Shown here: positions 11,085 to 20,054 of the stretch, one piece after another
Layout of the letters: each line of letters begins with the position of its first letter
Position numbering within the stretch: the first letter of the stretch is position 1
Source: Macrolepiota albuminosa
Lineage: Eukaryota; Basidiomycota; Agaricomycetes; Agaricales; Agaricaceae
DNA: 64,000 bases
NCBI GenBank assembly: GCA_027475525.1
Contig: JAMWFC010000087.1
Coordinates: 310,001 to 374,000 of the forward strand
Reading direction: 5' to 3'
Program-made: the position numbers and the translations under genes
Notes under the pieces: generated by a model
What the model saw: only the letters and a program-made list of their open reading frames with translations
Database searches by the model: none
Told to the model about the DNA's origin: nothing

Positions 11085-11441
11085 CTCTCCTGGAACCCTA
11101 GGGGAGGACCCCCATGGCCCTCCAGCAAAACCCCCAACCCCCAAATCTGAAACCCTGGTCCCCCCACGTTTCCTGGCGGCCGACCCCCGGTGAGTCGCAG
11201 CCCGCCCAATACTAACCCCAGCAGTGGTGCCCACCCCCAGGCCCAACTCAACGCCGCCGTGGCCGCCAATGATCCGGGTGACGTGCCAGGCCCCGAGGAA
11301 CCCCCGGAAGACTCTGAAGATCCCGACTTCACTGACAAATGGGACGAAGAGGCCCTCTGGGCCAACCGGCTTCCAAAAAAGGGGCGACTCTGGGTTGAGG
11401 TCCCAAAGGATGTGCAGGAATGACAGAGAAGGTAGGGTGTT

Positions 11442-11483
11442 TGCATACTCTGTGGTGAGAAAGACCATTTCATCTCCGAGTGC
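11442..11483 (+). pseudogene. Element A gag CCHC zinc knuckle
   Basis: In one plus frame the sequence reads CILCGEKDHFISEC, fitting C-x2-C-x4-H-x4-C, the nucleic-acid-binding knuckle at the end of Gypsy gag. A stop lies two codons before it in the same frame and the upstream gag is in another frame, so the knuckle is no longer expressed. Confidence 0.8.
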
Positions 11484-11559
11484 CCCCAACAACAGGTCAT
11501 GGGACGTGCCACCTGGACCTTCGAAGGGGAGGATGCCACCTACGAGTATTCAGAAAACA

Positions 11560-12650
11560 ACCCGGCAATTTAGACCTGGAAGACGCCCTAAATCGCAGAA
11601 TCGACCCCGACGTCTTCTCCATCCCAGTCTTATATCTTTGCTCCATGACACTCACACAGGACACCCTCACGGCTTATCTACCCTCCCACTCTTTGCACTC
11701 CCTCCTCCTCAAAACCCGCCTCACCCCCTCCGGGACCCCCCTCAACACCCTTGTCGACAGCAGTGCCACCGACAACTTCATCGACAAGGCATGGTCTACC
11801 TTTGCCCCGGAACCCGCTCAGCGACTCCCGGTCCCAGTGCGGCTCTGCCTCTTTGACAGAGATGCCTCTATGGCGGGGGACATCACTCACTTTGTGCATA
11901 TGCCCATTACTTTCGCCAACGGACAGACTCACACCCTCCAGATGTTGATAACCAAACTCCACTCTTCCACACCTCTGGTCTTAGGGCTCCCGTGGCTCCG
12001 AGACACCAACCCCCACATCAATTGGCGACATCTTACCCTTTGCCTGACCCGGGACCCGACGCCCGACGACCAGCAACTCCCCTTCGACATCTCCCGCTTC
12101 CAGACCCTACCCTGAAGGACCCCTCGGACGGGCCCCCACCACCCTCCAGACTCCAGTCCCGCTCGTCCCAATCCTTCATCATCAATGCCAGGCTGGACGG
12201 CACCCCAGGACTGATATCGGCCCTCATCAACAGCGGAGCCACCAGAGTTTTCATCAGCGACGCCCTCGACCTCTCCCACAATTCTCTTGACCAGCCCCTC
12301 TGCCTGCAACGCCTCGACGGCACCCCTTCCTCCTCTGGCCCCATCCAGAGGTCTCACTCAGGACGCGTGACCCTAGACAATGGCTACAAGTTCACCTCCA
12401 ACTTCCTGGTCACGTGACTTCATGAATCAACCCCGATGGTGCTGGGACTACCCTGGCTGTGTGACAGGAACTCCAACATTGATTGGAGGATGCTCACCAT
12501 GACTTTCCCAGGACCTGAAGACCACCCTTCGACCGCTGTGCACCTCCAGGCCCTAGGGAGCCACCTGATGCCCAACACCCCCAAGATGACATCCGCGCCC
12601 CCTGCGCATACACCACCCATGCCCATCCAAACCTGCAAGGTCCCTGATTG
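11560..12650 (+). pseudogene. Element A tandem retropepsin-like domains
   Basis: These are aspartic-protease-like domains that would process gag-pol. Two successive copies of the fold can be seen. The first has NTLVDSSATDNFID (about 11,746-11,787) and later TPLVLGLPWLRDTNPHINW (about 11,970-12,025). The second has ALINSGATRVFISDALD (about 12,220-12,270) and later TPMVLGLPWLCDRNSNIDW (about 12,433-12,489). In the first the D-S/T-G triad has lost its Gly (DSS). In the second the Asp is Asn (NSG). Neither has an intact DSG as it stands. A TGA at about 12,417 splits the second copy. Tandem retropepsins are unusual for one element, and one may have served as a structural domain. Confidence 0.75.
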
Positions 12651-12904
12651 ACCCCCAAACATTCCTCGGAACAAGTACAAAGGGCCAAACTACCGGGGCT
12701 GGTCTGAGACACACATCACACCTGCTCCGGCCGATGCATCCACGACCCCGATCGACCCAAACGCACTTGACATTAGGATCATTGGAGCTGCCCCCTTTGC
12801 CCGCCTCATGAAGAACGGAACCCCCACGTTTCAGCTACACACCTCGCCCTCTCTCCTGGAAGAACACCTACGAGGGGATGCTATTCTCCCAGAAAAGAAA
12901 ACTG

Positions 12905-13603
12905 AGGAGCAGATCCTCTGAGAAGTAGTTCCCCAGGAGTATCACGAGTTCGCTGACGTATTCTCCGAAGGAGATGCCAAGGAGATTCCCCCTCACCGCC
13001 CTTATGACCATACTATCGACCTTGAGGAAGGAGCCGCCCCCCCTTTCGGCAAGGTGTACAACATGTCAGAAGTCGAACTCTGGGCCCTCAAGGACTACCT
13101 CGATGAAATGCTCGGTAAGAGATTCATCTGACCCTCTGCCTCCGCCGCCGGAGCCCCGGTTCTATTCGCCAAGAAGAAGGATGGTTCGCTCCGACTCTGC
13201 GTTGACTACCGGGGACTCAATAAAATTACCAAGAAGAACCGCTACCCGCTCCCGCTTATCGGCAATCTGGTCGATTGACTCTGCAGTGCCAAGGTTTACA
13301 CAAAAATCGACCTCTGCTCCAGCTACAACAACGTCTGCATCGCCCTGGGACATGAGTGGAAAACCGCGTTCTGCACATGATATGGTCTGTTTGAGTACCT
13401 TGTGATGCCTTTCGGAATGACTAACTCCCCTACCACATTCCAATATTTCATGAACATCTTCCATAACATAAGCGACGTTTTTGTGATCGTCTACTCCGAC
13501 TCAAAGGAGGACCACCAGAAGCATGTCTGGCAAGTCCTTAAACGCCTCCTGGAGCACAACCTCCATGCCAAGCCCAAGAAGTGCTCATTCCACACAGACA
13601 AGG
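12905..13603 (+). pseudogene. Element A reverse transcriptase, N-terminal half
   Basis: The RT fingers and palm read [20 protein letters not shown] (about 13,165-13,225), [14 protein letters not shown] (motif A region) and FEYLVMPFGMTNSPTTFQYF (about 13,391-13,450). Three TGA stops fall at positions that would be Arg or Trp codons. The catalytic region reads FVIVYSDSKEDHQKHV (13,475-13,522). Compared with the family pattern VYLDDILIYSDS, a block of seven residues holding LDD is missing. The frame ends at HTDKV, where element B is inserted (target CAAGG, 13,599-13,603), and resumes as EYLGVIVS at 20,055. Confidence 0.88.
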
Positions 13604-14059
13604 TGTAAGGGCGACCTCTAGAGGCTGTGGCTCAGTCACACAGCTGGCAGAGGGAGATCCAAAGAGAACAAGTCTGGGGATCCCCTATGCCAGGTTGGAC
13701 GCTTCTGGGGCCTCTGAAGCGTGGGAAACAACTGTACAGTACAACAAAACCTTAAAAACTCGAAAATTGACTAACCAAACAAGTGTGCAAACAAGGGAGG
13801 AAAACTCCGGACTTTAGAAGTCAGAAAGGCAAACTCCGGCTTATCTAAGCAGCCTGGAGCGGTGCTGAAGGGCCCACACTTGTCTGAGTGATAGCTAAAG
13901 AACCAGAGCACCTCAAAGGTTGAGAATAGTACCAACAGATAGTGTTGAAGAAGTAGTAACAGCAAAATGAGAGAATGGTAGAAGAAATAAGGAAGTGAAT
14001 GAAAGGAGAGTGAAAGAAATAAGGAGTGAAAGAAGAAAGGAATGAGGGGTCCCCTGACA
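13604..14059 (-). mobile_element. Element B 3' LTR
   Basis: The LTR is 456 bp, from TGTAAGGG to CCCTGACA on the plus strand. It appears identical to 19,594-20,049. It is the short version of the family: the extra 62-bp segment seen in all four solo LTRs is absent. Confidence 0.95.
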
Positions 14060-14072
14060 TCACCCCCCCTCT
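14060..14072 (-). promoter_or_regulatory. Element B polypurine tract
   Basis: Immediately upstream of the 3' LTR, the minus strand reads AGAGGGGGGGTGA. This is the expected plus-strand primer for DNA synthesis in LTR retrotransposons. Confidence 0.8.
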
Positions 14073-14167
14073 AGAGTGCGGCGTCTCGACGTGCTGGATA
14101 GAAGTAGTTCTGGATGGCCTGGTCTACTTTGGAAAGAGAATAGAGGCCTCTGATTGCCCGAGGAGCA

Positions 14168-17100
14168 TCAGGATGCTGTTGATAGAATTCCCGGACCAAG
14201 GCAGGGGCATGGACATTCTCTTGTGGCTCCCAGGAAACGTCCTCGATGGATGCTGTTGATAGAATTCCCGGACCAAGGCAGGGGCATGGACATTCTCTTG
14301 TGGCTCCCAGGAAACGTCCTCATTCCATAGCCCTTCCACTTGACCTTGAACTGAAGCTTATTCCTAAAGAGTCGGCTGTCTAGGATCCGCTCCACTTCAT
14401 ACTCTTCTTGGTTGTTTACCAGAACTGGTGGTGGAGGTGGCTGTGGACGTCGACCTGGAATTGGATCCTCTGGGGCTGGAGAAAGCTTCACCACATTGAA
14501 GACTGGATGGAGTCGACTCATTCCACTAGGCAGCTTGAGTCGATAGGCAAGTGGGCCTACCTGTCTTACTATAGGGAAGGGGCCTAGACGACGGTGAGAG
14601 AGCTTCTGAGAAGGTCGGGTAGTGGCAATGTCAGAGGCATCCAGGTAGACTCGATCTCCAGGCTTGTACTTGGGGGCTGGAGTTCGTCCACGATCGTAGT
14701 AGCGGGCCATGTCATCCTTTGCCTTAGCTAAAGCTGCCTTGGCCTCCTCCTGGGCTGCCTTCATCCGATCTATGAACTCATTGACAGCTTCATTCTCTGA
14801 AGGTCGTCCACGAGGCTCAAATCCCATCCGAGGATGTCGACCAGTATCTAGAAGGAAAGGAGACATCTGGGTGGCAGCGTGTACACGGTTGTTGTACTGG
14901 AACTCTGCCTCTGGTAATAGATCGTCCCAGTCATCCTGTCGTTCATTGCAGAAGAGCCGGAGATACTGTTCTAGCTCCTGGTTGACACGCTCAGTCTGGC
15001 CATCAGACTGGGGGTGGTAGGCTGTGGAGGTGTGGAGTTTGACATGGAGGAGGCGATACAGTTCTCTCGTAAACTCTGCCACAAACTGAGGTCCGCGGTC
15101 TGAGACATAAGCATCTGACAACCCATGGAGCTTCCAGACATGCTTCCGGTACAGATTGGCAGCGCCCATGGCTGAGCAAGTAGTGTGTGTTGGAATAAAA
15201 TGAGCACGCTTGCCACAGAGATCCACTACCACCATGATCGCATCATATCCATGAGAATCAGGTAACTCAACAATGAAGTCTACCGAGGCCACACTCCAAC
15301 GCTCAGCTGGGATAGGCAATGGATGAAGCTGTCCCATAGGAGGCTGACGACGAGGCTTAGTCCGAAGGCAAAGATCGCAGGTGGAGGTGTAAGAGCCAAT
15401 ATACCGTGACATTTGAGGCCACCAGTAATTCCGCGAAACCAGCTCCAGTGTCTTCCATCTGCCAGGATGTCCTGCAACTCGAGAGTCATGATGCTGCTCC
15501 ACAATCCGCCTCCGGAGGTCTGGCAGGTTGGGAACATAAATGCGTCCCCGGAAGGTGAGAAGACCATTCTCCAGAGACCACTCGTCGGTGCGGACAGACT
15601 TCACTCCAGCTTTCTCTCGAGCATGCAAGGCCATGGCAGCCTTGGCTACCAGATCTTCTTGGGCACCCTCCCGGTTACCTCGTCGGATGTCTCGAAGGAT
15701 GCTCACTTCTTCTCCCTGGCCAACCACACCTTCTAGAGCACGGATAGCAAATAGTTCTGGCTTCAGAAGTACAATATTGTCATTGTCACTAGCTCCTGAA
15801 CCATGGTCTGCTCGCCTAGAAAGCGCATCTGGCTTACCCATGCTCCGTCCCGGTTTGTGATGCAGAGAGAAGTCGAAGTTGGCCAGATACAAGGACCATC
15901 GAGCCTGTCGGCGGTTGAGTTTCTTGGCCGTCCGAAAGTACTCTAAGTTCTTGTGATCAGTCCACACCTCGAATTTATGCCTGGCACCCTCAAGGAAATG
16001 TCGCCACTCCTCAAATGACCGAATAATAGCTAGCATCTCCTTATCATGGATCTCATAATTCCGCTCCACGGCATTGAGACTCTTGGAGTAGAAGGCCACA
16101 GGATGCCACTTACCATCCTCCCTTGACTGTTGAGAGAGAACGGCCCCAGTAGCAAAATCTGAGCTATCAGCTTCGACACGGAAGGGAGAGTCATCATCTG
16201 GGAATATAAGGACAGGCTTTGAAGTGACCGCCTGTTTGAGGGCATCAAAGGCTGTCTGCTGTGCTGCATCCCAGTGCCAAGGAGTGTCCTTAGTGGTGAG
16301 ATCGAAGAGGGGCCGGGCATGGTGTGAGAAATCCTGAATAAACCTCCGGTAGAAGTTGGTAAAACCCAGGAAGGCCTGAACCTCCTTCTTGTTCTTAGGC
16401 TCTGGCCACTCCGCTACACCAGCCACCTTGACTGGGTCCATCTCAGCCATTCCATGAGAGATGATCAGTCCAAGATATTCAACCTTAGTCTGCTCAAACT
16501 CACACTTCTCTGGCTTAAGATAGAGCTGGTGCTGGCGAAGACGTTCCAGTACGATGCGTGTAATCCGACGATGCTCCTCTAGAGTCTTGGTATAGATGAG
16601 AATATCGTCGAGGTATACACACACAACACCTTCCGCTATGAGGTCTCGGAAAATGTCGTTCATCATGGTCTGGAAGGTGGCAGGGCTATTAGTGAGGCCA
16701 AAGAACATTACCAGAGGTTCAAAGAGTCCACGATTTGTTCGGAATGCTCCCTTCCACTCATCTCCTTCTTTGATGCGCACATTGTTGTAGCCCCAGCGGA
16801 CATCCAACTTGGTAAAGTAGCGCGCACCTCGGAGGTTGTTGACAAGCTCTGAAATGAGTGGTAAGGGGTAGCGATTCTTCACAGTCATCGCATTCAAGAC
16901 TCGGTAGTCCTGAACCAGACGTAGAGATCCATCCTTCTTCTTAATAAAGAAGACTGGAGAGGCCATCGGAGACTTTGAGGGACGGATGCGACCAGAGTCT
17001 AAATTCTCCTGCAAAAAGGCATCAAGCTCATCCTGTTCTCTGGGAGAGAGTGGGTAGACCTTGCAGCTAGAGGGCTCAGCATTGGGTGTAAGCTCAATTG

Positions 17101-18205
17101 CATGGTCCCACTGCTTACGCTCTGGCAGGGAGTCAAATGATGCCTTAGAGAAAACATCCTCAAAGTCTTGCAGGTGATGAGGAACCGCATCTCGGAACGA
17201 CTTAGGAGCAGAGTTGGCAGCAAATGCCTGAGCTAGCCGCTGGGAGGTAGTTTGGCTAGCTCTGATCTCTGCTACACTTGGTGGAGGTCGTAACATAGTT
17301 GCATAAATCCTATCACCTGTCTCGATAGCCTCGTCTGGAGACTCTGGGTCAGGAGCGCATCCAAATTCACCCTCGCGTCCATCTTCCATCTGGGCTTCAC
17401 TCGCTACACCTCGAACGTCCTCATAGAGGGCCTCTCTATAAGGGAACGCCAAGGGAGGAGGATCCAGTAGGTCAAGGTCTGCAAAGGGGAGGTGTCCAAC
17501 TCGGCAAGCCCGGATAGCGGCACGCTCACGGACTGACTCTCTGCGCTCCTCTCTCACTTCCTTAGCACATGTGGAACACCGTCGAGGGCAGCGGCTCATG
17601 CTCACCTTACCCTTGGCCCAGTCAATCTCAGGATTGTGATCACGCAGCCAGGAGAACCCAAGTATCATGTCCTGCTTTCCTAGGCTGGTAACTGCAAAGA
17701 CTGCACGCTCAGAATGAGTCTGATAACGAAGGACTAAATCCACCACTGAGCGGATGGATCCAGCTTCATTGAGCGTACCGTCAATGTTATAGACTGGAAT
17801 AGGGTGAGAGAGGGGGCGGGTAGTGAGCCGGTGTTGTTCCACATAACGGGTGTCTAGGAAGAGTCCAGTAGCACCACTGTCCAAGAGAGCTATGACGCTT
17901 CGAGTCTGCTGAGTGTCAGTTGTCTCAATCTCCACATTCAGACGCAGAGAGTTGGGAGAGGGAGTAGAAGCAACAACATAGCGACGGGGAAGGCGTCGTT
18001 CCCAAGCTGGGACACGTGGTCGTCGGACAGGAGAAGGAGAAGAAGAAGTCTTAGCTGAGGCTTGGACCAAGGGGGTATTTTGTACGTCGGAGGGGGTGCT
18101 TACAGTTTCAGTCAGAGAATCAGGAGTAGGGAGCGATACATTAGAAGACTCTACTGATTGACATGTAAACTGATTAGCACCAGGCGGCGGAGGCGTACAA
18201 CTCAT
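14168..18205 (-). CDS. Element B pol polyprotein: protease, RT, RNase H, integrase, chromodomain
   Basis: This encodes all enzymes of retrotransposition. The retropepsin has LLDSGATGLFLD (Asp about 109). RT has ARYFTKLDVRWGY and the catalytic YLDD at about 531-534. RNase H has Asp in VEADSSDFATG (about 680) and WTDHKNLEYF (about 750). Integrase has the HHCC zinc domain (His about 906 and 913, Cys 943 and 946) and a D-D-35-E core (Asp 976, Asp 1036, Glu 1072 in TERVNQELE). It ends in a chromodomain that begins EEYEVERILDSRL...KVKWKGYG (about 1268-1294). Just after KGYG the frame is lost at the 77-bp duplication 14,171-14,324, so the C-terminal residues are not real. The first ATG is at 18,205, but the frame is open upstream into gag, consistent with -1 frameshifting. 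Confidence 0.96.
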   Translation of the reverse strand: MSCTPPPPGANQFTCQSVESSNVSLPTPDSLTETVSTPSDVQNTPLVQASAKTSSSPSPVRRPRVPAWERRLPRRYVVASTPSPNSLRLNVEIETTDTQQTRSVIALLDSGATGLFLDTRYVEQHRLTTRPLSHPIPVYNIDGTLNEAGSIRSVVDLVLRYQTHSERAVFAVTSLGKQDMILGFSWLRDHNPEIDWAKGKVSMSRCPRRCSTCAKEVREERRESVRERAAIRACRVGHLPFADLDLLDPPPLAFPYREALYEDVRGVASEAQMEDGREGEFGCAPDPESPDEAIETGDRIYATMLRPPPSVAEIRASQTTSQRLAQAFAANSAPKSFRDAVPHHLQDFEDVFSKASFDSLPERKQWDHAIELTPNAEPSSCKVYPLSPREQDELDAFLQENLDSGRIRPSKSPMASPVFFIKKKDGSLRLVQDYRVLNAMTVKNRYPLPLISELVNNLRGARYFTKLDVRWGYNNVRIKEGDEWKGAFRTNRGLFEPLVMFFGLTNSPATFQTMMNDIFRDLIAEGVVCVYLDDILIYTKTLEEHRRITRIVLERLRQHQLYLKPEKCEFEQTKVEYLGLIISHGMAEMDPVKVAGVAEWPEPKNKKEVQAFLGFTNFYRRFIQDFSHHARPLFDLTTKDTPWHWDAAQQTAFDALKQAVTSKPVLIFPDDDSPFRVEADSSDFATGAVLSQQSREDGKWHPVAFYSKSLNAVERNYEIHDKEMLAIIRSFEEWRHFLEGARHKFEVWTDHKNLEYFRTAKKLNRRQARWSLYLANFDFSLHHKPGRSMGKPDALSRRADHGSGASDNDNIVLLKPELFAIRALEGVVGQGEEVSILRDIRRGNREGAQEDLVAKAAMALHAREKAGVKSVRTDEWSLENGLLTFRGRIYVPNLPDLRRRIVEQHHDSRVAGHPGRWKTLELVSRNYWWPQMSRYIGSYTSTCDLCLRTKPRRQPPMGQLHPLPIPAERWSVASVDFIVELPDSHGYDAIMVVVDLCGKRAHFIPTHTTCSAMGAANLYRKHVWKLHGLSDAYVSDRGPQFVAEFTRELYRLLHVKLHTSTAYHPQSDGQTERVNQELEQYLRLFCNERQDDWDDLLPEAEFQYNNRVHAATQMSPFLLDTGRHPRMGFEPRGRPSENEAVNEFIDRMKAAQEEAKAALAKAKDDMARYYDRGRTPAPKYKPGDRVYLDASDIATTRPSQKLSHRRLGPFPIVRQVGPLAYRLKLPSGMSRLHPVFNVVKLSPAPEDPIPGRRPQPPPPPVLVNNQEEYEVERILDSRLFRNKLQFKVKWKGYGMRTFPGSHKRMSMPLPWSGNSINSIHRGRFLGATRECPCPCLGPGILSTAS
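14171..14324. repeat. 77-bp tandem duplication in the element B chromodomain
   Basis: Units start at 14,171 and 14,248. The first 74 bases are identical and the last three differ (GAT and ATT on the plus strand). On the minus strand the two versions read AATGAGGAC and ATCGAGGAC. The latter would keep the chromodomain in frame (I-E-D-V-S-W-E-P). Confidence 0.93.
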
Positions 18206-18213
18206 CCGTCGCT

Positions 18214-19479
18214 CTATTGAAAACCCTCCCCTGCCGAACCAAAGGACCCATCCGATGGTTCTGCTACAGCTTCCACAGGACCCAAGGACTCCTCCAAGGG
18301 TTCTGCTTCAGTCTGTACATCTGGGGAGGGGTTTCCTCGAACATCTCGGGCAGCAAGGAGCTGGAGAAGGAGCTCCTCCTGCTCTGAAGCTGAGAGATAG
18401 CGCACCTCTAACCCCTGGGGACAATACCGAGCGAAGTGACCAGGCTTTCCACAGCGACGGCAGAGGAGAGGAAGGGAGGAACGTTGACGAGAGGCATCAA
18501 CATCCATAGGTACTCCAAAAGGAAGAGGACGTGCTGCAGGTACCTGAGCTGGGGGTGGAGTGCGAAATGGAAGGGAAGGCTGGATGGGATGACGAGCAGA
18601 AAAGGATGCCTGTGGAGTGGAGCGAGGGGCAGTTCCACGGTGGAGCTCACGTCGTAACTCCATGAGCTGCCACTGATCACGTGCTACCTGATACCAGGTC
18701 TCGATACTCGTGTCATCAGGTCGTCCCTCAGCCATGCTGTCGATCCGATCCATGAGAGAGGGAAGGAGGCCATCTCGGAAGGTGAGACAGAGCTGAAGAC
18801 CATCCGGATAACAGGCCTGTTCAGCAAGAGCTCTGAAGGAGTCGATGTACTCATCTAGGGTCCGCTTCCCCTGCCCATATCGATGAGGATCTCGGAGAGT
18901 GAGGGCTGCCACCTTAGCAGGGTCCAAGGGGAAGAACTCTGTCCGAAACTCCTTCTCAAACTGATCCCAACTTCCAAAACTCTCTACTCCTCCAGGACGT
19001 CGAAAGACTCGTAGCGCGTATGTTGAAGCTCGCCCAGACTTCATGTAAGAAAGAACCCAAGCGATTTTGAGAGCGTCAGAGGGGAAAGCCTCACCACTGA
19101 GCTGAATATAGGTGATGCAGGACTGCAGGAAACGCTCGCCTATCGCTCGGTCACCATTGAATGCGTCTGGGAGTGCTGGGCGAGGAATATTGGCATGAAC
19201 TGGGGGGGAGGCCCCAAAGCGAGGGACTGGGGGTGTGCCAGCCCTAACTGGAGGTGCCTGGAGAGGGGTAGGAGTGAGAGGGAGGCGCTCTAAGAGGGCC
19301 TGAAGGGAATGGGAGATAGTGTCTGTGGCCTGTCGTAATCCAGCAAGTTCGGTGGTGTGGAGGGTGAGGGAAGCTTGAGTGGTCTGCACCTGAGTCTCCA
19401 GAGCAAGCAAGCGACCCCAGGCATCATCCTGAGGGGCAGAAGCGTCCAGGGGAGTGTCTGAGGGGGCTGGTTGGGTCAT
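18214..19479 (-). CDS. Element B gag
   Basis: This is the 421-residue structural protein that forms the virus-like particle and binds RNA. Residues 100-300 form a typical Gypsy gag capsid region (GERFLQSCITYIQLSG, WDQFEKEFRTEFFPLDPAK, LDEYIDSFRALAEQACYP). A C-terminal CCHC knuckle CRRCGKPGHFARYCP lies at about 340-354. The N-terminal 70 residues look coiled-coil-like. The ORF starts at the first ATG downstream of the primer-binding site, about 110 bp in. It stops with TAG at 18,214-18,216, eight bases before the pol ATG at 18,205. The heptamer GGGTTTT lies just before the stop. Confidence 0.95.
   Translation of the reverse strand: MTQPAPSDTPLDASAPQDDAWGRLLALETQVQTTQASLTLHTTELAGLRQATDTISHSLQALLERLPLTPTPLQAPPVRAGTPPVPRFGASPPVHANIPRPALPDAFNGDRAIGERFLQSCITYIQLSGEAFPSDALKIAWVLSYMKSGRASTYALRVFRRPGGVESFGSWDQFEKEFRTEFFPLDPAKVAALTLRDPHRYGQGKRTLDEYIDSFRALAEQACYPDGLQLCLTFRDGLLPSLMDRIDSMAEGRPDDTSIETWYQVARDQWQLMELRRELHRGTAPRSTPQASFSARHPIQPSLPFRTPPPAQVPAARPLPFGVPMDVDASRQRSSLPLLCRRCGKPGHFARYCPQGLEVRYLSASEQEELLLQLLAARDVRGNPSPDVQTEAEPLEESLGPVEAVAEPSDGSFGSAGEGFQ
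18220..18226 (-). promoter_or_regulatory. Candidate -1 ribosomal frameshift site between gag and pol
   Basis: On the minus strand the gag codons GAG GGT TTT CAA TAG contain G GGT TTT, a match to the X XXY YYZ slippery pattern, one sense codon before the stop. The pol frame is exactly the -1 frame and is open across this point (codons GGG TTT TCA ATA GAG CGA CGG ATG). Reinitiation at the nearby pol ATG is the alternative. I did not establish a downstream pseudoknot. Confidence 0.7.
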
Positions 19480-19580
19480 AGAAGCAACAGAGGGGCAGGA
19501 AGTAATCCAGTGGGGGAGGGACCTAAAGGGGCAAGAGAGGGCTCAAGCAGGCTGAAGGGGGCTCCCAGACCGAGATGTAG

Positions 19581-19591
19581 AGACTTGTTCT
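19581..19591 (-). promoter_or_regulatory. Self-priming primer-binding site of element B
   Basis: On the minus strand, two bases after the 5' LTR, the sequence is AGAACAAGTCT. Its perfect complement AGACTTGTTCT lies in the minus-strand LTR (19,655-19,665). Eleven paired bases is the length known for Tf1 self-priming. There is no tRNA-like TGG start. Confidence 0.8.
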
Positions 19592-19593
19592 GC

Positions 19594-20049
19594 TGTAAGG
19601 GCGACCTCTAGAGGCTGTGGCTCAGTCACACAGCTGGCAGAGGGAGATCCAAAGAGAACAAGTCTGGGGATCCCCTATGCCAGGTTGGACGCTTCTGGGG
19701 CCTCTGAAGCGTGGGAAACAACTGTACAGTACAACAAAACCTTAAAAACTCGAAAATTGACTAACCAAACAAGTGTGCAAACAAGGGAGGAAAACTCCGG
19801 ACTTTAGAAGTCAGAAAGGCAAACTCCGGCTTATCTAAGCAGCCTGGAGCGGTGCTGAAGGGCCCACACTTGTCTGAGTGATAGCTAAAGAACCAGAGCA
19901 CCTCAAAGGTTGAGAATAGTACCAACAGATAGTGTTGAAGAAGTAGTAACAGCAAAATGAGAGAATGGTAGAAGAAATAAGGAAGTGAATGAAAGGAGAG
20001 TGAAAGAAATAAGGAGTGAAAGAAGAAAGGAATGAGGGGTCCCCTGACA
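19594..20049 (-). mobile_element. Element B 5' LTR
   Basis: The LTR is 456 bp and apparently identical to 13,604-14,059. The minus strand carries AGACTTGTTCT (19,655-19,665), the inferred transcript 5' end, about 60-70 bp before the LTR end. I see no clear TATA box about 30 bp upstream of it. Confidence 0.95.
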
Positions 20050-20054
20050 CAAGG

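Larger units (their letters stand above)
13604..20049 (-). mobile_element. Element B, young full-length Ty3/Gypsy chromovirus
   Basis: This is a complete LTR retrotransposon in minus orientation, inserted in the RT of element A. It has two 456-bp LTRs that look identical base for base, a CAAGG duplication on both sides (13,599-13,603 and 20,050-20,054), gag, pol, a self-complementary primer-binding site and a polypurine tract. Gag (18,214-19,479) and pol (14,168-18,205) are open. The only visible damage is a frameshift in the chromodomain at a 77-bp duplication that is probably an assembly error. Identical LTRs imply a recent insertion. Solo LTRs of this family occur four more times in the window. 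Confidence 0.96.
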
